A stretch of DNA of 64,000 bases from Enchytraeus crypticus. Lineage: Eukaryota; Annelida; Clitellata; Enchytraeida; Enchytraeidae. Shown piece by piece: positions 47,801 through 56,500 of this stretch (position 1 is its first letter; each line of letters starts with the position of its first letter). A program made the position numbers and the translations under genes. Where the stretch lies: positions 1,632,001-1,696,000 of the forward strand of contig CAJHZI010000204.1 in assembly GCA_905160935.1 (NCBI GenBank), written 5' to 3'. The notes under the pieces were generated by a model, which did no database searches, was not told the DNA's origin, and saw nothing but the letters and a program-made list of their open reading frames with translations.

Positions 47801-48049
47801 ATGAACGGGTTTTGTGGAGATAGATGTAACATTGATGCGTCAGTGTTTCGTACCTTCCTGTGGCTCGGGTACCTATCTAGCACCCTCAATCCAGTAGTCT
47901 ATACTGTATTCAACAAGACCTTCCGTAGAACATTCCGAGATCTTCTTCTCTGCAGACACAACACGAGATCTACGTGTAGCAGCAGCACATCGGTTTATTT
48001 TTCTAGTAATTCTCACAACTCACTTTCAACAGTTATGTTCTCGAATTAG
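28467..48049 (+). CDS. HTR2: 5-HT2-like aminergic G-protein-coupled receptor, four exons, 749 aa
   Basis: Exons 28467-28569, 40770-40910, 41590-41872 and 46327-48049 all have GT..AG borders and join in phase to 749 codons plus stop. An in-frame TAA at 28452 supports the start. NYT at residue 2 is a glycosylation site. TM1 spans the exon 1/2 join. Seen motifs: GN in TM1, SLAVADLL in TM2, Cys91 paired with Cys171 of loop 2, Asp98 (amine-binding D3.32), DRY 115-117, CWAPFF in TM6 (Trp659), NPVVY in TM7 (Asn697). [20 protein letters not shown] and [20 protein letters not shown] fit 5-HT2 receptors better than dopamine D2 or octopamine types. By family it would sit in the plasma membrane and signal through Gq. 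The third intracellular loop (~208-642) is ~435 residues, several times longer than in vertebrate 5-HT2. Intron 1 is 12.2 kb and carries a partial copy of exon 4. The exact subtype needs a phylogeny. Confidence 0.93.
28785..28990 (+). repeat. S3 SINE copy downstream of receptor exon 1
   Basis: GAGCTGGGGAAGGCAAAGGG, ATCTCAGAAGCCATATTATT, then TGAGTAAGGCATAG and GGAAGTGGTGCACT at the 3' end. It lies in receptor intron 1. Confidence 0.8.
29030..29080 (-). repeat. (ATT)n-tail repeat fragment
   Basis: TTTAACGTCCGTTTCCTCAT, ACAAGGATGATGTCAGGGAC: reverse of the piece at 23637, running into a TA microsatellite. Confidence 0.7.
29165..29530 (+). repeat. S3 SINE, longest copy (~365 bp)
   Basis: The head GTGTTGTGCTCGGGTGTGGT, CTAAGAGGCGACTGAAGG, ACCTCACCATGAAATATTTT and the core ACTGAGGAAGGCAACGGGAA are all present, followed by CCTGCCACTTGGTAGTGCAC and a TA-rich tail. 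It serves as the reference for the family; the head has no obvious A and B boxes. Confidence 0.88.
29757..29912 (-). repeat. S1 SINE, old
   Basis: Reverse copy: AACGTCAGTTTCATTCTCCA, GAGTACGGAATTTGAACAAT, GCACATACTAATCCTCTGTC. It ends in another tRNA-like tract GGTCGTGAGTTCAGAAG (29907-29930). Confidence 0.7.
30538..30685 (+). repeat. S2 SINE, 5' truncated
   Basis: Begins inside the body at GCTGATCTGAGAGTAAAATC and runs to GTTGATCAATTCATTATAAT. The tRNA part is missing. Confidence 0.87.
31167..31328 (+). repeat. 16-bp minisatellite, ~9 units
   Basis: Unit TTAAATGTCGACCATG with small changes (GACCACG, GATCATG). Confidence 0.92.
31345..31580 (-). repeat. S5 tRNA-derived SINE, copy 1
   Basis: Reverse reading gives TGTAATGCAATGGATAGCGC (A box) and GAGGTTCGATTCCCGGTGGT (B box), then a body that on the plus strand reads GCAGGGACGTCACCAATATT and GGGGTTGGCTACTACAGCC-like sequence. 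Confidence 0.85.
31900..32108 (-). repeat. S5 tRNA-derived SINE, copy 2
   Basis: Same body as copy 1 (CAGGGACGTCACCAATATTA, CCTAATGCTCATATGACACA) and the same B box, but the tRNA head is lost after AACCTCTAAACTTGGCCGCG. The 320 bases between the copies match neither. Confidence 0.85.
32945..33180 (-). repeat. S4 SINE with RTE-like 3' tail
   Basis: Reverse reading: head CGTGTTGGTATGATCCAAAC, GGTTGGTGAGCGCCTAGGCT, then GTGTGGGACAGAAAGGATAG and ACCCTGGTTAAACTGGGGTT and GATGATGATG. The last ~85 bases match the 3' end of the RTE LINE at 7457-7545. Confidence 0.85.
33181..35160. other. Receptor intron 1, nothing recognised
   Basis: AT-rich intron sequence without a repeat I can name. Confidence 0.55.
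35163..35490 (+). repeat. 29-bp minisatellite, 11 units in two blocks
   Basis: Unit CTACTGAAGATTACAATGCT plus ACAATAAAT. The left units have CTACTGAAG, the right ones CTATCGAAG with one mixed unit (CTATCGTAG) at the border. Confidence 0.95.
35575..36060 (+). repeat. (AATAC)n/(AATGC)n pentanucleotide array
   Basis: Mixed AATAC and AATGC pentamers. A larger unit including AGAGAACTCTCTATAATAGA and GAACTCAATAGAATAG occurs twice (35636-35740 and 35917-36010), so the array also grew by a ~280-bp duplication. Open frames of Cys-Ile-Val-Leu-Tyr repeats on the reverse strand are products of the pentamer. Confidence 0.95.
36061..37759. other. Receptor intron 1, nothing recognised
   Basis: AT-rich; CATCCATC runs at 37090-37120. 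The 82-codon frame near 36914 has no family resemblance. Confidence 0.55.
37760..37995 (+). repeat. S3 SINE copy, old, GA-tailed
   Basis: GTCGTAAGAAGCAACTAGGC, CAAAGGGAAACAGTTCAGAT, TTGTGAAGGGATTTTGATCT, AAGCTGAACACGATAGAG and then (GA)n at 37990-38015. Confidence 0.75.
38578..38772 (+). pseudogene. Partial copy of receptor exon 4 inside receptor intron 1
   Basis: About 193 bases match 47465-47657 of exon 4 (part of the third-loop coding sequence) with roughly seven substitutions and one 2-base insertion, so about 96% identity by eye. The insertion breaks the reading frame. It lies on the same strand, ~8.9 kb upstream of its source and ~2 kb before exon 2. It starts next to a short (TA)n run and ends directly in a long one. 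No splice sites border it, so it should not be an exon. A duplicated gene fragment or an assembly artefact are both possible. Confidence 0.9.
38773..38860 (+). repeat. (TA)n microsatellite beside exon-4 copy
   Basis: TA repeats beginning exactly where the duplicated receptor segment ends, in intron 1. Confidence 0.93.
39372..39408 (-). mobile_element. RTE LINE or S4 SINE 3' scrap
   Basis: CATCATCATCTTCCCTTAAA then TCCCATTTTAAATTCC is the extreme 3' end of the RTE family. Confidence 0.65.
39899..40015 (+). repeat. 21-bp minisatellite, ~6 units
   Basis: Unit CTTAATCTGTGTCCTAACTA plus G; the last unit is diverged. It lies in receptor intron 1. Confidence 0.93.
40770..40910 (+). CDS. HTR2: 5-HT2-like receptor exon 2 (end of TM1, TM2)
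   Basis: The acceptor is GTGCAG and the donor GTAATA. It encodes [20 protein letters not shown], then [19 protein letters not shown] with the conserved TM2 Asp. It ends one base into a Gly codon. Its GC-richer coding sequence stands out sharply from the AT-rich intron. Confidence 0.93.
   Translation, partial: VTCWCAWLCVWRGGSGVTQTYSSCPWPWLISSSPVSSCPAAQSRTS
40917..41030 (+). repeat. (AATC)n-type simple repeat in receptor intron 2
   Basis: Runs of AATCAATCAATTAATCAATC directly after the exon 2 donor, decaying to the right. Confidence 0.85.
41070..41200 (+). repeat. S1 tRNA-derived SINE, best preserved copy
   Basis: GCCAGTGGCGAAGTCGGTAA carries a good A box (TGGCGAAGTCGG) and GCGGGGTTCAAATCCTGGAC a good B box, 35 bases apart, followed by TTTCGAGTGAGGAAACTGAC and GTTAACCTTAGCTTTTTTGC. 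It lies in receptor intron 2. Confidence 0.9.
41590..41872 (+). CDS. HTR2: 5-HT2-like receptor exon 3 (TM3, TM4, loop 2)
   Basis: The acceptor is AACAG and the donor GTTTAT. It encodes residues 82-176: [12 protein letters not shown] with the loop Cys, the amine-contacting Asp in TCDVMLC, the DRY box, [14 protein letters not shown] for TM4, and QLVCAIAN with the partner Cys. It ends two bases into an Arg codon completed by exon 4. Confidence 0.95.
41970..42105 (+). mobile_element. End fragment of the same hAT-like family
   Basis: AATCGAACCCGAACCGAACC, AAATCTGGAATTTTTGAAAC, GAATCGAACCGAAACCGCAC match 18033-18180. The TAGAGATGGG terminus is not present. Confidence 0.7.
42780..42860 (+). repeat. 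tRNA-like sequence inside TIR element
   Basis: GTGGTAATAAAGAGCTCGCC, TCTAGAACGAGAGGTCGTGA and GTTCGGGACTGC resemble the D, anticodon and T arms of a tRNA. The A box is poor, so a SINE head or pseudo-tRNA. Confidence 0.45.
43150..43400 (+). repeat. 5S-rRNA-derived SINE
   Basis: ATCGAAGTTAAGCTACACCG then CCTCAGTTAATACTTTGTGA, GTGACCACCTTGGAAGACCG and AGTGTTGACAGCTTGG line up with the 3' two thirds of 5S rRNA (GAAGTTAAGC, GTCAGTACTTGGATGGGTGA, CCGCCTGGGAATACC, GGGTGTTG), which holds the internal pol III promoter. A non-5S body follows, GCGCCGGCTGCAATTAATGC and ACGATTGCTAATAACCATGG, and recurs at 50790. A true 5S gene is excluded by the divergence and the missing 5' third. Confidence 0.8.
43605..43740 (+). 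repeat. tRNA-derived SINE inside TIR element
   Basis: GGATATGGCGTAACAGTTAG contains an A box; CCTGGATTCAAACGCGC is a B box about 45 bases later. The tail is A-rich (GTAAATAAAACTAATG). Confidence 0.6.
44302..45283. other. Receptor intron 3, nothing recognised
   Basis: AT-rich intron DNA between the TIR element and the LINE fragment. Confidence 0.55.
45284..45852 (-). mobile_element. (GA)n-tailed LINE, 3' fragment ending in a hairpin
   Basis: Reverse reading ends TGGACCTGCCAGTAGGCAGT then GCACTAAGAGAGAGA. It encodes [20 protein letters not shown] then [20 protein letters not shown], and further upstream ETWTLRK and KLEAFKMWI-like pieces. A homopolymer run of C (45467-45476) disturbs the frame. 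The 5' side folds back on itself at 45766-45852. Confidence 0.87.
45766..45852. other. Long hairpin, ~42-bp arms
   Basis: AAAGGCC, CTTTTGCTTGTGCAATCCTA, CTGC and TATTTCTGT are each repeated inverted around a 3-base centre (CTC) with two mismatches. The left arm is LINE sequence. Confidence 0.95.
45955..46070 (+). mobile_element. RTE-family 3' end
   Basis: GAATGGAGAAGATCTATTCT, CCGACCCTAGCTAAACTGGG, ATTTAATGGAAGAAGATGAT and (GAT)n. It is either a severely truncated LINE or the tail of an S4 SINE. Confidence 0.8.
46327..48049 (+). CDS. HTR2: 5-HT2-like receptor exon 4 (TM5, long loop 3, TM6, TM7, C-tail)
   Basis: The acceptor is ATGCAG at 46321-46326. It opens with [20 protein letters not shown] (TM5), continues through a ~435-residue Ser/Asn/Cys-rich loop, then [20 protein letters not shown] (TM6), a CGDRCN pair typical of 5-HT2 loop 3, TM7 with NPVVY, and a short Ser-rich tail ending in VMFSN. 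The stop is TAG at 48047. I do not see a clear AATAAA in the 350 bases downstream, which start with long TA runs. Confidence 0.95.
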
Positions 48050-48091
48050 TAGCCAAATGCTGCCGGTAATTATACGATTATGCGTCTTTAG

Positions 48092-48115
48092 CTATATATA
48101 TATATATATATATTA

Positions 48116-48157
<42 letters not shown>

Positions 48158-48184
48158 GATATATACAGTATATATATATATACA

Positions 48185-48232
<48 letters not shown>
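48092..48232 (+). repeat. (TA)n microsatellite after receptor stop codon
   Basis: TA repeats with two TACAGGATATA interruptions, starting 43 bases after the receptor stop, so it probably lies in the 3' UTR or just beyond. Confidence 0.92.
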
Positions 48233-48236
<4 letters not shown>

Positions 48237-48784
48237 TGCATACCGCTACACCGCTTGAACTTGAAGGGTAGATAAATTCATATGGATCGAAGCTTCTACA
48301 TTCGTCGCAGCTTGTTTGATAAATTACGCACATCTAAAAAATCTCTGGTTTGAATTTATTTATTTATTACATCAATTATACAAAATTAAAAAAAGAAAAT
48401 TGAGACTTAAAATGCAGAAGGATTGAGTGAACGGAATTGCTGGCATGAGCTGAGCACTATTGACACAAATCCAAGCCGTTGAGCACAAAGAAGGTTCAAA
48501 AAGGTGCAAAATCCAAAAATTCAGTGCAAAGATAAAGGAAATAAAGGAATCGGAGGTTTGCTTGCTGGTCGCAACTCATGGACACTGGGTGGAAAAGAGA
48601 AGTGGAAAAAATAGGTCTTCAGCTGCCTATGGAACTGCTCAGAGGAAATCAAGGCTGATGTGATTATGTTATTCAAAATGAAGATTTTCGAAGAGTAGAC
48701 GGATTGTAAATGACTATTATTGTTCAATTATTATCATCTCTATAGAGGGACGCTAACATTATTTTTTACACAGTCATATTTCTA

Positions 48785-49002
48785 AGCACTAAGATCCACA
48801 CCAACGTCAGAAAATGCATTGGGTTGGTGAGCGCCTAGGCTTCAGAACTTGCTACAAAAATTTAAACGAATGGAAAAGTCTCAAATAGGGGATTGACTGA
48901 TGGATGATATGACGTAGGACAGAGAGGATTTGCGACAGTCTATTTGTATCCCTACCCTAGTTAAACTAAGATTCAAAGGAAGATAATGATGATGATGATG
49001 AC
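48785..49002 (+). repeat. S4 SINE with RTE-like 3' tail
   Basis: TGGGTTGGTGAGCGCCTAGG, CTTGCTACAAAAATTTAAAC, then AGGACAGAGAGGATTTGCGA, CCTAGTTAAACTAAGATTC and (GAT)n. Confidence 0.85.
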
Positions 49003-50135
49003 ACAGTCATATTTATATTTTGCCTTTGAAACGACCCGTTATATAGCAGTGTGTAATATCTTCAAGTCGAGAGAGGTTTTTAAAACTGCTTCATACGGTT
49101 ACTCTCTTGAATTATTGACATTCCACATGTACATGTATATTTGACGTACTAAACGCAGAGTCAATTTAAAGATAGCTTCCACACACTACTAGGCCCCATA
49201 TGCATATACTCACATATACACGAAAAATATTTAGTTATTAGGCCTATCGATTAATTTAAGCCTAGAATACAGCTCATAGATTTCTAAGCGAACACGAACA
49301 CGTACGCTATTAGCTCGGTCACATCTCCCTCTCTTGGCAGGTCTCAATGTACTCCCAGTTGTCACTGTTACATAGCTGTAAACTATAACGCGCATTTCAA
49401 GATGGTCATGAATATTGACGATCAAAGTTTTTGTCAACATACACGAAAACATACAGAGTTGGTTTTATCAATAAGCAAATACGAATCACTTTCAACGCCA
49501 AAGAACAAGCCAAAGAAACAAAAAAGAAACAAGCCAAGAAACAAAGAAAGAAAAAGAAACAAGCCAAAGAACAAGCCAACAGAAATTGCCAAAGAACAGA
49601 GCTAAATTTAAATCCCAACACTATAGCCCACACAACATAATTGTTAAGATCGTTGATAGATTTGACCTTATATGATATGATATAAGCTACGATAGCAACG
49701 ATACGATGCGATACGATACGAGACGACACAATATGATATGATATGGTGCGATATCAATCAATCTATTAGATTTTAACGTTCGGTTCCTAGCCATAAGGCA
49801 GCTTCACGGACTTCTCTTTCAGACTCTGCAAAACAGGCGTCAAAACACTAAACGATGAAAACTAAATATGCAAAGATCACAAGAGAATCAACACAGTGCA
49901 AGACCAAGATCCAAGGCGATGATGTGCTATGGAATGTTATGTTGCAAACTAAGACATAAGGAAATGGTAACCACGTCTATATTTATCAATGTTTATGCAG
50001 GTTTTGCCTTGTATGGAAACGCTGTAACTAACGGTAAACAAACATATTTATTTAATATTAGTAGAATTGTTGTTTTTGCAGCATATTATATGGGATCACT
50101 TCTAGAATATTATTAGAATATTTTCTCTAGAATAT
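49003..50135. other. Receptor-kinesin intergenic, low complexity
   Basis: A purine run of AAGAAACAAGCCAAG type at 49500-49590 and (GATAC)n at 49675-49750. No gene recognised. Confidence 0.6.
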
Positions 50136-50630
50136 ATCAGTACACTGCCTACTAGCATGTTCAGCTCCATAGTATATAACGCCTCCACTTTTCTCTGACG
50201 TGTTCCTCTTCATGTCCACTTATGAGTGGATCTTTAAATCATCTAACTTTCCTAATCTCGGTCTTCCTCTGCTTGTCTCCTTCCATTCTACCGTGTATGA
50301 CCTCTTTTAAAAATCTTCCCCCCACCTTTAGAATACGTCCGATCCAGCTCTTCTTCGTATTGCATTAATGCATTTATCAACTGTCTATCTGTACCAACTC
50401 TCTCCTGAACTTCCTAATTAGTAACTATTTGGGCTTAGCTAATCCTTTCCATTCTTCTCCATATCTACAATTGCTATGCTTCCGTTTTCCTGATGTCTTC
50501 CTTCCTTAAGATCTACTTTTCACATCCATATAATAGCATGGTGTATATGAAGATTTTCATCGTCATATTCTGTGTGGCGGTCTTTATTTTTTTTATTAAA
50601 AGTTCTTTCATATTACCGAAGGCCAATAGG
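50136..50630 (-). mobile_element. (GA)n-tailed LINE, 3' fragment
   Basis: Reverse copy parallel to 45284-45810: CAGTACACTGCCTACTAGCA, ACGCCTCCACTTTTCTCTGA, CTTTAAATCATCTAACTTTC, AACTGTCTATCTGTACCAAC, TTCACATCCATATAATAGCA. The coding frame is broken many times. Confidence 0.83.
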
Positions 50631-50727
50631 AAAGAAGAAAGAAGTATTTAATATTTCTTACAATATATTATGGTTTATCATATCAATATAATGTGTGTTA
50701 TTTTTATTATTGTAATTATTATTATTA

Positions 50728-50770
50728 TTCCAGACCCTAGTTAAACTGGGATTTAAGGGAAGTTGATAGC
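50728..50770 (+). mobile_element. RTE-family 3' scrap
   Basis: CCAGACCCTAGTTAAACTGG then GATTTAAGGGAAG matches the LINE 3' end; the (GAT)n has decayed. Confidence 0.75.
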
Positions 50771-50787
50771 GATGAAGATTATTAATA

Positions 50788-50928
50788 TTAATCCAGTATT
50801 GACAGCTTTGAAAGAAAAAATCCCAAGGGTGTTAGAAGGTTATTCTTAAATCTGCGCCGGCTGCAATTGATGCGCCAACAAAAGGCAACGATTACTAATA
50901 ACCATGGAAAGGAATGGAGGAAATACTG
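50788..50928 (+). repeat. 5S-type SINE, body only
   Basis: TTGACAGCTTTGAAAGAAAA, AAGGTTATTCTTAAATCTGC, GCCGGCTGCAATTGATGCGC, ACGATTACTAATAACCATGG match the body of the copy at 43250-43400. Only the last bases of the 5S part remain. Confidence 0.82.
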
Positions 50929-51879
50929 AAAACTACAAAAACAGAAACCAAGAAAGGAAACCATGTAGCACATGCGGTATGTCATGTGTGTAACTAAAGG
51001 AACAAAAAAACAAAAACAAAAATATTAATATTAATACTATTACTATTTTTATTATTTTTTTATTGCCCTGGGCTGTATAAGGCCCTGGGCTAAAATATAA
51101 GATAAAAGAGAGCCTTTATTTAATTAAAAGAAGGATGACAAATATTTAAAATAGTTCCTCTACGCTCTGGGAGGCCGCATTCGCCAATGTGCCACGAATA
51201 ATTATTATGACTATTATTATTATTATTAAAAGTATACAATAAAATCACTAATTCTTAGGCTTTTGTTGCTTAATATTTGCATACTAGTCGTTCTACAAGT
51301 AATGCTGCTGCTGCTTACCGCCAGAAAATATTTTGTGTTCTTCTATGTAATTTTTATGGTCCATAACACATATCCATGATCATGTGGATTTTTGAGGTTT
51401 TAATATATAAATATGAATTATTAATAAATGTAAAATTATATAATCATTATTTTTGCTACTGTCCGATGTGGGGCTGCCGCAATGGATGTCGCAGTGCCAC
51501 CTCTTGATCGAGCGAGGGCGTTTCGTTCTTTGGGGAGGCTGGTCCATCAGAGACCGGGCCATCATGTAATATGATGTTACTGCACCAGATAAATGCTCTA
51601 TCAGATCACTGTGCCTAATTTTACAGTCCTATACATAGAGGATTACTGCAACCTATAAGTATAGTAGAGGGATTTACTTGATTGTCGCACTGCTTGATCG
51701 GTCAATTGGTGCACCAAGGTTTCTGGCCTAGCAGGACTAACAGGCTTTTATGAGCTGATATAAATAGAACTAGTTATAATTGTGAAACATTTGGCTATCT
51801 AGAAAACACAACGATAGCGCACATTATTTCAAATTCTTAGTTAAAATTCAGTTAGCTTTGTTATCACAGTTTATAATCT

Positions 51880-52225
51880 TCTTCTTCAGTGCACTGCAAG
51901 TGGCAGGTTCAAGGTACATATTCATACTCAAAGTCTGTTTTCTCGCTCCATAAGAGCACTCCCTAGATCAGCAAGTTAATCCCTTCACAAAGTCTATGCC
52001 TTATCCATACCTTATGTAGCCTAGAGCTTGGGAAAAGTATGGCTTCTGAGGTGGTTTCCCATTGTCTTCCTCAGTTAGATGGATTAATTACCATTTAATC
52101 CTGGGTGAAAATATTTCATGGTGAGGTGGATCCCCTCTAGCCATCTTCAGCTCCTTCCTTAGTCACTTCTTACGTACACGCAGCAGATTGTTTGCATTCT
52201 GCCGCAGATCAACCACACCCGAGTA
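51880..52225 (-). repeat. S3 SINE, near full-length copy
   Basis: Reads in reverse from CAGTGCACTGCAAGTGGCAG through CTCCATAAGAGCACTCC, TATGCCTTATCCATACCTTA and GGTGGTTTCCCATTGTCTTC to the head ACCACACCCGAGTACAACAC. It covers nearly all of the reference copy. Confidence 0.88.
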
Positions 52226-52371
52226 CAACACCATTTATAACATATAATATCAATTAGTATCGACCGCTCACTGTTCTTTTGACTCACTCAGCTGTTTGAA
52301 GTGTGTAGTGCTAAGTATTAGCTCAGTGCTATCTGAGAGCTAGTCTCACTGAGCACTGCAGCATTGATTGA

Positions 52372-52612
52372 ACCACTTTGAATGTCTCAATGGCGTAGGG
52401 GTAACGTCATGAAGTTTTAAATGACAGATCCTGAGGTGATTTGAACCCTCGTGGGTTCAATTCCTGGACGCGCTGATCGGAAAGTAGAATCTCGGATATT
52501 CACTGGACTGGTTAAACGGAAAATGAACTAAATTGCCTTACGATGTAAACATGTGGTATTAAAAGTGATAAATATCAACATAGTTGATCATTTCACTATA
52601 ATAAGTGTTTAC
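52372..52612 (+). repeat. S2 tRNA-derived SINE upstream of KIF5
   Basis: GAATGTCTCAATGGCGTAGG, GTGGGTTCAATTCCTGGACG, TGATCGGAAAGTAGAATCTC, CATAGTTGATCATTTCACTA. Full-length copy 0.8 kb before the kinesin start codon. Confidence 0.9.
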
Positions 52613-53396
52613 TTTACTCAGGTCATGTACTTTCGTAGTTACTGTGGGCCTATATAGGCCTATGTTTCAAATGAGCTGAGTCAGGTAGCCTCATCACCTC
52701 TCAGCTATAGCTTCAGCATAGGCTGCATAGTTATAGTAGACAGACATTCTCACTTCATATAAAACTGTGTCAGATGGAGATTTTGCAACTTTAGGCTTGA
52801 ACCGTTGCTGATTTTGTCTTTGGAAAGTGAAACTGATATACTGTAATCAATATATGTTATTTTTATTCACATTTAATTTATGGTGTTGTATAAATTTAAG
52901 ACTGATGATCATGGAGTAGTGACACAGTGACAATAATAGTAATAATTGCTTTTCAGACTATCACCTCCTCGTAAGTATTTTCTATAATGTACATGTATTC
53001 AATAGTTATCAGTTTATAACACTCATATGCAGGGTTATCAGACGTCTAAATTTTTTTAGCCCAACGCCTTAATGAAACTAGCCCACAAATTGCTCAATTA
53101 TGCATGAAACCCTCTCAACTGGCAACATTGCTAACTCGAGGAGTCGACTCCTAGACTACTACAGTCACCTACGTGGTATGCACAGGCTCAGCCACTTTAG
53201 TCTGTGTCTGAACTAGTTGAGAGTAGTGTGCAGGTGAGCAGTTGAAAAGAGTTGGTTCACTGAGCTGTGCGAGTCGTTTATATGCTGCTCTCACATATGA
53301 GTCGTTAAGTACATACTGATATCAATATATATTTAATATATAAATAAATATTGTGTTTAGCCTAATAGAGTCACGGTGAACGGATAGGACTGAAAG
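52613..53396. other. 5' flank and 5' UTR of KIF5
   Basis: 53150-53300 is less AT-rich than its surroundings (TGAGCAGTTGAAAAGAGTTG, GTGCGAGTCGTTTATATGC) and could hold the promoter or a leader exon. An in-frame stop at 53391 precedes the start codon. Confidence 0.5.
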
Positions 53397-53525
53397 ATGG
53401 CAGAAGGCCCATCTGAATGCAATATTAAAGTAATTGCCAGAATTCGGCCATTGAATGAGTCCGAGGAAAAAGCTGGAAGCAAGTTTATTCTGAAGTTTCC
53501 GGCAGATGACTCCATCTCTATCAAT
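53397..53525 (+). CDS. KIF5: KIF5 exon 1 (start codon, first strand)
   Basis: Forty-three codons from [23 protein letters not shown] then [15 protein letters not shown], ending phase 0 at GTAACT. The usual VICRxRPLN motif has Ala instead of Cys here. Any non-coding first exon would lie in 53170-53390, which is less AT-rich than its surroundings. Confidence 0.93.
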
Positions 53526-56500
53526 GTAACTATGAAACAAATTGTATTTTAAGTAGATTGATTTCTCAAACCAATCTTCAAATATACTTACAGATTTTAT
53601 TATTTATTCTATGAAAAGTATAGCAGTAATGTAAAAAATTTGAGGGTCAAATTGCTAGTAATTAAAAGCTTATGTTGCTTGTTGGGTATTCAATAAGTGC
53701 AACATATCACTGGACGTCACTTTGAAAACATAGAGGCCTATGTATCAGTATTTCCATTCTTTAATTTTTAAGATTACTATTTTTATGATGTTGTTCTTAC
53801 AACTGGCATTCATTAAATATTGACAGATTATGGATTTTAATTCAAACAACTATTTTGTGTCTTGTGCATAAGAGTACTATTAAGGTAAAGACATGTAGCA
53901 ATAGGCCACAATTAATGTATTATGACATTTTAGCATTAATATGCAGATCTAGAGCTGTGCTTCTCCGTCAGATATTGTGAAAAGATAGTATATTTATGAC
54001 TGTTTCATGTCTTACCTGAGCGGTGTCTGGGTTGCTGAAGAATGGACCAACCGTAGACTGCACATGTCATAAAATGTATCAAAGATCTAAGATCTAAACC
54101 AATGCCTGAAAAGGCATTTGTTTTGGTGAATGCCTAGGCTCCAAAAATTGCTACAAAACCTTCTATTCATATCTCAATCCTAGCTATACTGGGATTCAAG
54201 GAAAGAATAAGATGATAATGATTTTTACGTCTCTTTTAGGAATTATATCAAATTATGCGCATTTTGCACTTATTTATTTTGCTATTTAGCTAGATATATT
54301 TGAGAATCAATTTTGCATGTTTATACTGCATACTTATATTATAGCTTTAAATTGTGATGTTTTTTTTGTATTTTTAGGGCAAAGTGTTTCTGTTTGATAG
54401 AGTCCTCAAGCCGAATGCTCTACAAAGTGAAGTTTATGATGTTGTGGCAAAACCCATTGTTCAAGGTTGAATAATAGATTTTACTTGTTTTTACAAGTTT
54501 TCTAGTTCGGTGCAAAACCGTTAAAGTAAGCTGATATTGTTTGTTTTATAAACTATACTTTTGTAAAATTATTGCTTATGTATTTTATTAATGAAAGCTA
54601 GGAATCGTCTACAATTTTGCCTAGCAATACATGAAAAGTGTTTCCTGAACTTAATGTTAATGCTATTGATTAATGCTATTAATTAATGTAAACTAACCGT
54701 ATACAGTCGGGACATAGACAGAGTTAACATATATGGCTAAATATTGGATATGTTATACAATTTGGGCTCCCATAACAGCATCTGTAAACATCTTGACAAA
54801 TTTTTTACATTTTATGTGAAAATTTTTATGTTCCCAAAATGGTAAAATTGGACTGTGCATAGGCAACGACGGGTTCAGTGATACAATGTTAATGTAGCTT
54901 GAAATATTTGTACAAATTTCTCAAATTTAAGAGTTGAGCAATAGAAAACATGAAACCTAAACATTCCGTACAAAAATCCCGATCAAATGAGTCGTATTCC
55001 CTACCTATATCAATACATTTATTACAATATATACCAGTCTAATATGTCTTATTCTCAAGCTACATTAAATCTAAACATTCTTAAAAAATATCCCAATAAT
55101 AAAATAATAATATCAACACTATCATTTATTCTCTAATTACAGTCTGTAGTCATGATACCTTACAGTTGAGTAACATACTACATGTCCAATAACAGTGCTA
55201 CTGCTACGCAACTGGATAGTTATTATGGCCTGTTGTAGTACAGCCCAGAACAGAGTTTATGTTGGTGCTACTTGCATTTCACACACTGCAGGTGAGTATT
55301 GGTCATACAAAAAGTGCATCTTCCCTGACTGGCGCTTTCCAAATGGTGGTTCACTCCATAACACTCTACACCCAACGACATCCGATAGGATGTCGTTGAG
55401 TGTAGGAGCTGTTGGACCACCAAGTCGCATGCATTCCTGCTGTGACCTCAACAGTGCCATCGTCACTGTTCTTCTAAACTGGATTTGAGTAAGTGTGCTG
55501 TCAGGATGCAGATATTGGTAGACCCTGAAAGCAGCAACTACTGCCATGTTTAGACCGTTGCTAAACAGATTCCATCACAACTTCTTAGAATGGAGCCGTG
55601 GCCGATATGAAGTCAGCATCCCATCTAACACATCAACCCCACCCATTCCTTCGTTGTACTTTCTGATGAGATCAGGCTGTGTTACTTTAGTTTCCTTCAC
55701 ACCCTTTACCCTCCTTTTAGCTGAATGTACTGATGTAACGCCTTGATGATTGCTAAAAACTGTGACTACAGAATTGTCATTCCACCGTACGAAGAGTACC
55801 TGTCCATCAGATCTGTAGTCAAAGTGGCCTCGGTTGGTCTTCTTCAGTTGAGGTATGGTCATCAAAGACCACTTATTGCACCTATTATCATTCACAGTAC
55901 CACATGCCCTAAAATATTTGTCACTGAGATCAGACATAAGTTGATGACTTGTGAAGAAATTGTCGAAATGGACTACGTGGCAAGCTGGCTGGACGACAAC
56001 TTCCAACAATCCAACCCTTATATACCTTGCAGACGCACCCCTGTTATCAAGCAACCTCCCCCCATATTAAAGGTGGCTTTACGTGATTAAAGAATTATAT
56101 CTAAATTCCTTCAAGTTATACAAAATTCTGTTATACAAGAATCTCAGCTAGACAGCTGGTTCACTAGTGAAACACAGTAATCTTAATTGGTCTTTTTGAT
56201 ACGTCACTAGAGAATCCCACGGGACGGATTCTTTCATCTTTCCTTTATTCACGGCTTAGTAACCACGGCAGTTAGGCGTTGTTGCTAATTAAGTTAACAA
56301 GCTGTCAAACAATTCAAGCCCCTCAAGAAGTCAACCGATTAAAATCGTCAACCCATCAAAGAGTCTGCTTCAGTTTACAACCCTGAAGAATCCGTCCTCG
56401 TGTACAGCTATAATACATAATCACTATAATAAGTAATAATAATGTTTTTGATAAAACATTGCAGTAAACCAACAATAAATAAATAATTGTAATTGCATGA

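Noticed and set aside
49402-49640. Lys/Gln-rich frames in three registers
   Set aside because: They translate an AAGAAACAAGCC-type low-complexity run.
55743-56090. 115-codon plus-strand frame
   Set aside because: Antisense shadow of the piggyBac transposase.
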